From positions 1-5,065 of the forward strand of contig DCVY01000038.1 in the NCBI GenBank assembly GCA_002327945.1: a DNA stretch of 5,065 nt, given 5' to 3'. Source of the DNA: Acidovorax delafieldii. Its GTDB lineage: Bacteria; Pseudomonadota; Gammaproteobacteria; Burkholderiales; Burkholderiaceae_C. The notes beneath the pieces were generated by a model. The model was not told where the DNA came from. It made no database searches and worked only from the letters and a program-made list of their open reading frames with translations. The translations under genes and the position numbers were made by a program. Shown here in pieces: positions 1 to 5,065 of this stretch (its first letter is position 1; each line of letters opens with the position of its first letter).

Positions 1-1
1 C

Positions 2-874
2 GAGTTGGCCGACAACGCCGAACTGTTCGAGATGAGCAAGGAAGAAGGCGACGAGGCCGGTCTGCTCACCATCGAAGCCGAAACCGCCAAGCTCAAGCCC
101 GAGATCGAGCAACTCGAATTCCGGCGCATGTTCAGCAACGAAGCCGACCCGCTCAACTGCTTTGTTGACATCCAGGCCGGTGCCGGCGGCACCGAGGCCT
201 GCGACTGGGCCAGCATGCTGCTGCGCCAGTACCTCAAGTACGCCGAGCGCAAGGGCTTCAAGACCACGGTCGAAGAAGAAACGCCGGGCGACGTCGCCGG
301 GCTCAAGAGCGCCACGATCAAGGTCGAGGGCGAATACGCCTATGGCCTGCTGCGCACGGAAACCGGCGTGCACCGCCTGGTACGCAAGAGCCCGTTCGAT
401 AGTTCGGGCGGGCGCCACACCAGCTTTGCCAGCCTGTTCGTCTACCCCGAAATTGATGACTCGATCCAGATCGACATCAACCCGGCCGATGTGCGCACCG
501 ACACCTACCGCGCATCGGGCGCGGGTGGCCAGCACATCAACAAGACCGACTCGGCTGTGCGCCTGACGCACATCCCCACGGGCATCGTGGTGCAGTGCCA
601 GGACGGCCGCAGCCAGCACGGCAACCGCGACATCGCCTGGCAGCGCCTGCGCTCGCGCCTGTACGACCATGAAATGCGCAAGCGCCAGGAAGAGCAGCAA
701 AAGCTCGAAGACACCAAGACCGATGTGGGCTGGGGTCACCAGATCCGCAGCTATGTGCTGGACAACAGCCGCATCAAGGACCTGCGCACAGGCGTCGAAA
801 TCTCGGCCACCCAGAAGGTGCTGGACGGCGATCTGGACGCATTCATCGAAGCCTCCCTCAAGCAGGGCGTTTAA
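2..874 (+). CDS. prfB: Peptide chain release factor 2 (RF2), 3' part of gene
   Basis: RF2 reads UGA and UAA stop codons in the ribosomal A site and triggers hydrolysis of the peptidyl-tRNA. The gene is cut by the window's left edge; about 290 residues are visible. Counting from the TTG at 5, the stop-codon-reading SPF tripeptide is at residues 129-131 (bases 389-397) and the catalytic GGQ loop at 174-176 (bases 524-532). In E. coli RF2, as I recall it, these lie at 205-207 and 250-252, so about 76 residues are missing and the full protein would be about 365 aa, the usual length. SPF rather than PxT separates it from RF1. The first ~55 residues are the end of the helical N-terminal domain. The C-terminal run [13 protein letters not shown]...IKDLRTGVE is typical of RF2. 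The residue four before GGQ is Ala, not the Thr of E. coli K-12. The known autoregulatory +1 frameshift site near codon 26 would lie outside the window. The gene ends in TAA and is followed closely by pepN. Confidence 0.97.
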   Translation, partial: ELADNAELFEMSKEEGDEAGLLTIEAETAKLKPEIEQLEFRRMFSNEADPLNCFVDIQAGAGGTEACDWASMLLRQYLKYAERKGFKTTVEEETPGDVAGLKSATIKVEGEYAYGLLRTETGVHRLVRKSPFDSSGGRHTSFASLFVYPEIDDSIQIDINPADVRTDTYRASGAGGQHINKTDSAVRLTHIPTGIVVQCQDGRSQHGNRDIAWQRLRSRLYDHEMRKRQEEQQKLEDTKTDVGWGHQIRSYVLDNSRIKDLRTGVEISATQKVLDGDLDAFIEASLKQGV

Positions 875-877
875 GGA
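872..877 (+). promoter_or_regulatory. Ribosome binding site of pepN, overlapping the prfB stop codon
   Basis: TAAGGA matches the anti-Shine-Dalgarno complement over six bases and ends six bases before the ATG at 884. Its TAA is the prfB stop codon. This fixes the pepN start and suggests that translation of the two genes may be coupled. No promoter-like sequence fits between the two genes. Confidence 0.8.
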
Positions 878-883
878 AAACCC

Positions 884-3619
884 ATGTTGCTACTGCGTGA
901 CGGCCAGGGCCAGGCGCCCGCCATTCACCGCGCCGACTACCAGGCTCCGGCCTGGTGGATCGACACCGTCGACCTGACGTTCGACCTGGACCCCGCCAAG
1001 ACCCGCGTGCTCAACAAGATGCGCCTGCGCCGCAACCCGGACGTGGCGGCCCAGCCGCTGCGCCTGGACGGCGAAGATCTGAACCTGGCACGCGTCATGG
1101 TCAACGGCGGCGGCACCTCGTTCAAGATGGATGGCAACCAGCTGGTGCTGGAGAACCTGCCGACCCTGGAAGAATGGGGCACTGAGCCATTCGATCTGGA
1201 AATCTTCACCACCTGCGCGCCGGTCAAGAACACGCAGCTCATGGGCCTGTATGTGAGCCAGGGCACATTTTTCACGCAGTGCGAGGCCGAAGGCTTTCGC
1301 CGCATCACCTACTTCCTCGACCGCCCGGACGTGATGGCCAGCTACACCGTCACCCTGCGTGCCGACAAGGCGCTGTATCCGGTGCTGCTCTCCAACGGCA
1401 ATCTGGTGGACAGCGGCGATCTGGAAGATGGCCGCCACTTCGCCAAATGGGTCGATCCGCACAAGAAGCCCTGCTACCTGTTCGCCCTGGTGGCCGGCAA
1501 GCTGGTGGCGCGCGAGCAGAAAATCCGCAGTCGCTCGGGCACGGACCACCTGTTGCAGGTGTATGTGCGCCCCGGCGACCTGGGCAAGACCGAACACGCG
1601 ATGAACTCGCTGATGCACAGCGTGGCCTGGGACGAGGCCCGCTTTGGCCTGCCGCTCGATCTGGAACGCTTCATGATCGTCGCCACCAGCGACTTCAACA
1701 TGGGCGCCATGGAAAACAAGGGCCTGAACATCTTCAACACCAAGTATGTTCTGGCCAGCGAAGCCACCGCCACCGACACCGACTTCTCGAACATTGAAAG
1801 CGTGGTGGGCCACGAATACTTCCACAACTGGACCGGCAACCGCGTGACCTGCCGCGACTGGTTTCAGCTCTCGCTCAAGGAAGGCCTCACGGTCTTTCGC
1901 GACCAGGAGTTCAGCCAGGACCTGGCCGGCAGCCCGTCGGCCCGCGCAGTCAAGCGCATCGAGGACGTGCGCGTGCTGCGCACCGCGCAGTTCCCCGAAG
2001 ACGCAGGCCCCATGGCCCACCCCGTGCGGCCCGACAGCTACATCGAGATCAACAACTTCTACACCGTCACCATCTACGAAAAGGGTGCCGAGGTGGTACG
2101 GATGATGCACACATTGGTGGGCCGTGAAGGCTTTGCCTTGGGGCTGAAGCTCTACTTCGAGCGCCACGACGGCCAGGCCGTGACCTGCGACGATTTTGCC
2201 CAGGCAATTGCCGACGCCAACCCCACCAGTGACCTAGCGCGACTGTTGCCTCAGTTCAAGCGCTGGTACAGCCAGGCCGGCACGCCCCATGTGCGCGCCA
2301 CAGGCCAATACGACGCAGCGGCCCGCACCTACACGCTCACACTCACCCAAAGCTGCGCCCCCACGCCCGGCCAGAGCGCCAAGGAGCCGTTCGTCATTCC
2401 AGTGGAACTGGGCCTGCTCAGTGCCAGCGGCGCCGCCCAGCCTTTGCAGATGGCGGGCGATAGCGCCGCAGGCGCCACATCACGCACCGTGGTGCTTACC
2501 GAGCCCACGCAATCGCTCACCTTCGTGCATGTGGATGCCGAGCCTGTCCCCTCGCTGCTGCGCAACTTCAGCGCCCCCGTGGTGCTGGACATCGAATACA
2601 CCGATACTCAACTGCTCACGCTGCTGGCGCACGACACGGACGCCTTCAACCGCTGGGAGGCAGGCCAGCGCCTGGCGCTGCGTACCGCTATTAATGCAAT
2701 AGCTGATAGCACACATAACACAAGCACTAGCGGCAGCCTTGGCCATCACACTCTTGGTGCCGACTTCATCGAAGCCATGCGCAGTGTGCTGCGCAACCCG
2801 GCGCTGGACGCGGCCTTCAAGGAACTGGTGCTCACGCTGCCTTCTGAAACCTACATCGCCGAGCAGCTGGATGTGGTGGACCCGCAGCGCATCCATGCTG
2901 TGCGTGAAACCATGCGCGAGCAACTGGCGCTGACACTGCAGGCCGACTGGGAACGGGCCTGGGAGCAAAACCAGAACACCGGCGGCTACCGCCCCGATCC
3001 GGTCTCATCCGGTCGCCGCGCGCTCAGCGGCATGGCGCTGCACATGCTGTGCATCGCCGCCCGGAGCACCGGCGATGTGGTCTGGCCCGGCAAGGCCTAC
3101 CAGCGCTTCAAGGTGGCAACCAACATGACCGACCGCTTCAATGCGCTCACGGCGCTGGTGGCCAGCGGCAGCGAACTGGCCGCACCCGCCCTGGCGCGCT
3201 TTCATACGCTGTTCAAGGACGAGCCCCTGGTCATCGACAAGTGGTTTGCCCTGCAGGCAGGCGCGCCCGACCGTGGCGGCAATGTGCTGCCCGCCGTGCG
3301 CCAGCTACTGCAGCACCCGGACTTCAGCCTCAAAAACCCCAACCGTGCGCGCAGTGTGATCTTCAGCTACTGCAGTGCCAACCCCGGTGCATTCCACCGG
3401 GCGGACGCGGCCGGCTATGTTTTCTGGAGCGACCGTGTGATCGAGCTCGACGCCATCAACCCGCAGGTGGCCGCACGCCTGGCACGGGCGCTGGACCGCT
3501 GGAAGAAGCTGGCCGAGCCCTGGCGCAGTGGTGCCCGCGAGGTCATCGCACGCGTGGCCGCACGCCCCGACCTGAGCAACGACGTGCGCGAGGTTGTCAC
3601 CCGCGCACTGGCCGAATAG
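884..3619 (+). CDS. pepN: Aminopeptidase N, M1 family zinc metallopeptidase
   Basis: This is a cytoplasmic exopeptidase that removes N-terminal residues from peptides and completes intracellular protein turnover. The 911-aa product aligns by eye along its whole length with E. coli PepN (870 aa). Visible active-site elements are QCEAEGFR (132-139), the GAMEN exopeptidase motif (274-278), the zinc site HEYFH (310-314) with third ligand E333 in LKEGLTV, and the catalytic Tyr398 in YEKGAEV. The implied zinc ligands are H310, H314 and E333, with E311 as general base; nothing essential is missing. By comparison the domains are roughly: N-terminal beta 1-206, catalytic 207-461, small beta 462-561, helical C-terminal 562-911. 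The ATG at 884 is chosen for its well-placed ribosome binding site. There is no signal peptide: the N-terminus MLLLRDGQGQ is followed by charged residues. The extra length comes from several small insertions, one of which (residues ~602-618) is repeat-derived in appearance. It is probably co-transcribed with prfB. It ends in TAG. Confidence 0.98.
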   Translation: MLLLRDGQGQAPAIHRADYQAPAWWIDTVDLTFDLDPAKTRVLNKMRLRRNPDVAAQPLRLDGEDLNLARVMVNGGGTSFKMDGNQLVLENLPTLEEWGTEPFDLEIFTTCAPVKNTQLMGLYVSQGTFFTQCEAEGFRRITYFLDRPDVMASYTVTLRADKALYPVLLSNGNLVDSGDLEDGRHFAKWVDPHKKPCYLFALVAGKLVAREQKIRSRSGTDHLLQVYVRPGDLGKTEHAMNSLMHSVAWDEARFGLPLDLERFMIVATSDFNMGAMENKGLNIFNTKYVLASEATATDTDFSNIESVVGHEYFHNWTGNRVTCRDWFQLSLKEGLTVFRDQEFSQDLAGSPSARAVKRIEDVRVLRTAQFPEDAGPMAHPVRPDSYIEINNFYTVTIYEKGAEVVRMMHTLVGREGFALGLKLYFERHDGQAVTCDDFAQAIADANPTSDLARLLPQFKRWYSQAGTPHVRATGQYDAAARTYTLTLTQSCAPTPGQSAKEPFVIPVELGLLSASGAAQPLQMAGDSAAGATSRTVVLTEPTQSLTFVHVDAEPVPSLLRNFSAPVVLDIEYTDTQLLTLLAHDTDAFNRWEAGQRLALRTAINAIADSTHNTSTSGSLGHHTLGADFIEAMRSVLRNPALDAAFKELVLTLPSETYIAEQLDVVDPQRIHAVRETMREQLALTLQADWERAWEQNQNTGGYRPDPVSSGRRALSGMALHMLCIAARSTGDVVWPGKAYQRFKVATNMTDRFNALTALVASGSELAAPALARFHTLFKDEPLVIDKWFALQAGAPDRGGNVLPAVRQLLQHPDFSLKNPNRARSVIFSYCSANPGAFHRADAAGYVFWSDRVIELDAINPQVAARLARALDRWKKLAEPWRSGAREVIARVAARPDLSNDVREVVTRALAE
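2687..2738 (+). repeat. Short hairpin repeat-like insertion inside pepN
   Basis: A distinctly less GC-rich stretch interrupts the helical C-terminal domain of pepN. It opens with a perfect inverted repeat, GCTATT (2687-2692) and AATAGC (2698-2703), around a 5-base loop. A second, decayed inverted repeat follows: GCTGATAGCAC (2702-2712) against GCACTAGCGGC (2724-2734), with 7 of 11 positions Watson-Crick and some G-U. It encodes residues 602-618, rich in Ala, Ser and Thr, where E. coli PepN is about six residues shorter in a helix-linking loop. The pattern resembles a small palindromic repeat (GCTATTAA...GCTAGCGC...GCGCTAGCGGC) that I remember as abundant in Comamonadaceae. That match is from memory and not tested here. 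Confidence 0.55.
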
Positions 3620-3620
3620 G

Positions 3621-3697
3621 TGCCCCCCTGTGTCGCTTCGCGCCTTCCCCCAAGAGGGACGCCACCCCTGGCCCGGCAAAGCCGGTTCCACGGTGGC
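3621..3697. repeat. Probable repetitive extragenic hairpin element between pepN and fbp
   Basis: The first half of the 157-base pepN-fbp gap is a chain of inverted repeats. CGC-TTC-GCG lies at 3634-3642 and TCCC/GGGA at 3646-3659. A nested stem follows: GCCACC (3661-3666) with GGTGGC (3692-3697), TGG (3669-3671) with CCA (3688-3690), and CCGGC-AAA-GCCGG (3673-3685). The wording CCCCCTGTGTCGCTTCGCG, followed by a C-run and a G-run, resembles a dispersed intergenic sequence I recall from Comamonadaceae genomes. There is no T-tract, so it is not a classical intrinsic terminator, but the hairpins would fold in the transcript and could stabilise the pepN mRNA end or limit read-through into fbp. 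The remaining gap (3698-3761) shows no convincing promoter. Confidence 0.5.
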
Positions 3698-3761
3698 ACA
3701 GGCCTTGGACGCGCCAGTTTTACCGGCTGCGCGGGGCGTGCAGTGACATGTTGGATTAATG

Positions 3762-3768
3762 AAAGGGA
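3762..3768 (+). promoter_or_regulatory. Ribosome binding site deciding the fbp start
   Basis: The purine run AAAGGGA ends eight bases before the ATG at 3777. An in-frame ATG at 3759 lies directly upstream of this site, with no ribosome binding site of its own, so the site supports 3777 as the start. Confidence 0.7.
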
Positions 3769-3776
3769 ACTCTGAG

Positions 3777-4784
3777 ATGGCAAAAAACATCAGCCTGACC
3801 CGCTACCTGGTCGAACAGCAACGCGTGGACGGCCACATCCCCGGGCAACTGCGCCTGCTGCTAGAAGTGGTGGCGCGTGCCTGCAAGAGCATCAGCCACG
3901 CCGTCAACAAAGGCGCACTCGGTGGCGTGCTCGGCAGCACCGAGAACGAAAACGTGCAGGGCGAAATCCAGAAAAAGCTCGACATCATCGCCAACGAGGT
4001 GCTCATCGAAGCCAATGAATGGGGCGGCCACCTGGCCGGCATGGCCAGCGAGGAAATGGACGGCATCTACGTGGTGCCCAACCGCTACCCCAAGGGTGAA
4101 TACCTGCTGCTGTTCGACCCCCTCGACGGCTCCAGCAACATTGACGTCAACGTGAGCATTGGCACCATCTTCAGCGTGCTCAAGATGCCCGAAGACGACC
4201 GCTGCGTGGACGAAAGCGACTTCCTGCAAAAGGGTAGCCAGCAAGTTGCCGCCGGCTACTGCGTCTATGGCCCGCAAACCACGCTGGTGCTCACCGTGGG
4301 CGATGGCGTGGCCATGTTCACGCTTGACCGCGAACAGGGCTCGTTCGTGCTGACGCAAGAAAATGTGCGCATTCCCGAGGACACCAAGGAATTCGCCATC
4401 AACATGAGCAACATGCGCCACTGGGACGAGCCAGTCAGGCGCTATATCGACGAATGCCTGCAAGGCAAGGAAGGCCCGCGCGGCAAGGACTTCAACATGC
4501 GCTGGATCGCCAGCATGGTGGCCGATGTGCACCGCATCATGACCCGCGGCGGGATTTTTCTGTACCCCTGGGACAAGCGCGAACCCAACAAGCCCGGCAA
4601 GCTGCGCCTGATGTACGAGGCCAACCCCATGGGCTGGCTCATCGAACAGGCTGGCGGCGCCGCCACCAACGGCAAGCAGCGCATCCTGGACATTCAGCCC
4701 GCACAATTGCATGAACGCGTCAGTGTGATCCTGGGTTCAAAAAATGAGGTAGATCGCGTGACAAACTATCATTCCACGCTATAA
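3777..4784 (+). CDS. fbp: Fructose-1,6-bisphosphatase class I
   Basis: The enzyme hydrolyses fructose 1,6-bisphosphate to fructose 6-phosphate and phosphate in the cytoplasm, the committed step of gluconeogenesis (and of the Calvin cycle where present). The product is 335 aa, the usual size for class I. Visible motifs are the metal-binding acidic pair E92-E93 in SEEMDG, the signature FDPLDGSSN (113-121), the substrate-binding SNMRHW region (211-216), MVADVHR (247-253), [11 protein letters not shown] (258-268) and [20 protein letters not shown] (275-294), where E281 is the expected further metal ligand. The start at 3777 gives [15 protein letters not shown], as in betaproteobacterial homologues; an in-frame ATG at 3759 would add MKGNSE but would place the ribosome binding site inside the gene. 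Fbp is separated from pepN by 157 bases, so it may be read from its own promoter (not identified) or by read-through. Its last codons double as the promoter of the following tRNA gene. Confidence 0.98.
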   Translation: MAKNISLTRYLVEQQRVDGHIPGQLRLLLEVVARACKSISHAVNKGALGGVLGSTENENVQGEIQKKLDIIANEVLIEANEWGGHLAGMASEEMDGIYVVPNRYPKGEYLLLFDPLDGSSNIDVNVSIGTIFSVLKMPEDDRCVDESDFLQKGSQQVAAGYCVYGPQTTLVLTVGDGVAMFTLDREQGSFVLTQENVRIPEDTKEFAINMSNMRHWDEPVRRYIDECLQGKEGPRGKDFNMRWIASMVADVHRIMTRGGIFLYPWDKREPNKPGKLRLMYEANPMGWLIEQAGGAATNGKQRILDIQPAQLHERVSVILGSKNEVDRVTNYHSTL

Positions 4785-4785
4785 T
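4758..4785 (+). promoter_or_regulatory. Sigma-70 promoter for tRNA-Thr, embedded in the 3' end of fbp
   Basis: GTGACA (4758-4763) matches the -35 consensus TTGACA at five of six bases. It is followed after 16 bases by a perfect TATAAT -10 box (4780-4785). The -10 box overlaps the last codon and stop codon of fbp. Transcription would start at about 4791-4793, only some 4-6 bases before the mature tRNA 5' end. The region is visibly AT-richer than its surroundings. The assignment is from consensus match and position only. Confidence 0.75.
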
Positions 4786-4796
4786 TTAAGGCTTAT

Positions 4797-4872
4797 GCCG
4801 GTGTAGCTCAGTCGGTAGAGCAGCTCATTCGTAATGAGAAGGTCGGTGGTTCGATTCCTCTCTCCGGCACCA
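4797..4872 (+). tRNA. tRNA-Thr, anticodon CGU (reads ACG)
   Basis: The 76-base gene folds as a cloverleaf with CCA encoded at 4870-4872. The acceptor strands are GCCGGTG and CTCCGGC, the D arm is GCTC/GAGC with loop AGTCGGTA, the anticodon loop is TTCGTAA with anticodon CGT, and the T loop is TTCGATT. It strongly resembles E. coli thrW as I recall it, including the unpaired G27-A43. Two further positions are non-canonical: U6-U67 in the acceptor stem and U51-U63 in the T stem, with G49-U65 a wobble pair. The discriminator base is A73. It lies 12 bases after fbp and is probably transcribed alone from the promoter in the fbp end to the terminator at 4887-4922. Confidence 0.96.
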
Positions 4873-4886
4873 GCTAAAACGATAGC

Positions 4887-4922
4887 AAAAAGCCGCATGT
4901 TCCTTTGACATGCGGCTTTTTT
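4887..4922. terminator. Intrinsic terminator, probably bidirectional
   Basis: A perfect 9-bp stem GCCGCATGT (4892-4900) / ACATGCGGC (4908-4916) closes a 7-base loop. It is flanked by AAAAA on the left (4887-4891) and TTTTTT on the right (4917-4922). On the plus strand it ends the tRNA-Thr transcript 15-50 bases after CCA. On the minus strand the same stem is followed by a U-tract and would end the convergent gene whose stop codon is at 4967-4969. Confidence 0.9.
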
Positions 4923-4966
4923 GTTGCCCGCCTGGCGCGGCTGCCCGTTGCATGCGCCCTGCGGCA

Positions 4967-5065
4967 CTACGCAGAGCGACGGGGCACGATCAAAGCGTCC
5001 AGCGCGAGCACGCCCTGCCCGCGCGGCAGCACGAGCAAGGGGTTGATGTCCATGCTTTCGATCGC
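4967..5065 (-). CDS. C-terminal end of a probable ADP-forming acyl-CoA synthetase (ATP-grasp domain), partial
   Basis: Reading leftwards from the window edge, 32 codons and a TAG stop are visible. They encode a peptide with the core MDINPLLVLPRGQGVLALDA. A D-I-N-P-L-L-V sequence followed by a glycine turn and ALDA is the typical C-terminal strand pair of the ATP-grasp domain in acetate/acyl-CoA ligases (NDP-forming), where the DINP residues lie near the nucleotide-metal site. The rest of the gene is outside the window, so substrate and length cannot be judged. Related ATP-grasp proteins such as succinyl-CoA synthetase beta have a similar EINPL ending and remain possible. It converges on the tRNA-Thr gene and shares its terminator. 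Confidence 0.68.
   Translation of the reverse strand, partial: AIESMDINPLLVLPRGQGVLALDALIVPRRSA

Noticed and set aside
890..2167. Minus-strand open frame of 425 codons opposite pepN
   Set aside because: Long antisense frames are common opposite GC-rich genes. The product is a low-complexity mix rich in His, Val, Ala and Gln with no recognisable motif, and the plus strand encodes an intact PepN.
3705..3733. TTGGAC at 3705-3710 as a -35 box for an fbp promoter
   Set aside because: No -10-like hexamer occurs at 16-18 bases downstream; the bases there are GC-rich (around TGCGCG).
3049..3759. Plus-strand 236-codon frame overlapping the pepN end and running through the pepN-fbp gap
   Set aside because: It lies mostly in an alternative frame of pepN, is rich in Arg/Pro/Gly/Ala, and continues through the hairpin repeat, as expected for a chance open frame in GC-rich DNA.
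3759..3776. Upstream in-frame ATG for fbp adding MKGNSE
   Set aside because: It has no ribosome binding site and would place the AAAGGGA site inside the gene; the homologue-like N-terminus begins at 3777.
3861..4712. Minus-strand open frame of 283 codons opposite fbp
   Set aside because: It is a codon-position shadow of fbp with the same His/Val/Ala-rich composition, no ribosome binding site recognised, and no family resemblance.
4873..4886. GCTA/TAGC inverted repeat just after the tRNA CCA end
   Set aside because: Four base pairs around six bases is too weak and too likely by chance to call a feature.
4779..4967. Minus-strand open frame of 62 codons containing GERNRTTDLLITNELLYRL
   Set aside because: The frame is the reverse complement of the tRNA-Thr gene plus the terminator. 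This peptide is a familiar spurious database 'protein' made by translating tRNA antisense strands.

Overview
The window is a GC-rich stretch of bacterial chromosome that looks like ordinary housekeeping DNA from a betaproteobacterium, most likely Burkholderiales and probably Comamonadaceae (Acidovorax-like). This assignment rests on three things. The release factor 2, aminopeptidase N and class I fructose-bisphosphatase proteins read as betaproteobacterial versions. The gene order prfB-pepN-fbp-tRNA-Thr fits. Two short repeat-like sequences also resemble elements I remember as scattered through Comamonadaceae genomes. No database search was possible, so the family-level assignment is an inference.

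Layout from left to right. Bases 2-874 (+) hold the last four fifths of prfB, whose 5' end lies outside the window. Ten bases after its stop codon, pepN (884-3619, +) begins, with a ribosome binding site that overlaps the prfB stop, so the two are probably co-transcribed. pepN carries a short, AT-richer, hairpin-forming insertion at about 2687-2738 that stays in frame. The 157-base gap 3620-3776 contains a GC-rich run of nested inverted repeats that looks like a repetitive extragenic element, followed by the fbp ribosome binding site. fbp (3777-4784, +) runs almost into a tRNA-Thr(CGU) gene (4797-4872, +). A near-consensus sigma-70 promoter for the tRNA is embedded in the last codons of fbp. 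A strong hairpin with A- and T-tracts (4887-4922) follows and can terminate transcription in both directions. Beyond it, the 3' end of a minus-strand gene (4967-5065) enters from the right; it resembles the C-terminus of an ADP-forming, ATP-grasp type acyl-CoA synthetase.

Functionally the genes are unrelated housekeeping activities: translation termination, peptide turnover, gluconeogenesis and threonine decoding. I found no sign of a mobile element with a transposase, a CRISPR array, a phage, a toxin-antitoxin pair or an undescribed multi-gene system. The points worth a second look are small-scale: the repeat inside the pepN reading frame, the intergenic hairpin repeat, the promoter written into the fbp coding end, the unusual mismatches in the tRNA, and the shared convergent terminator.
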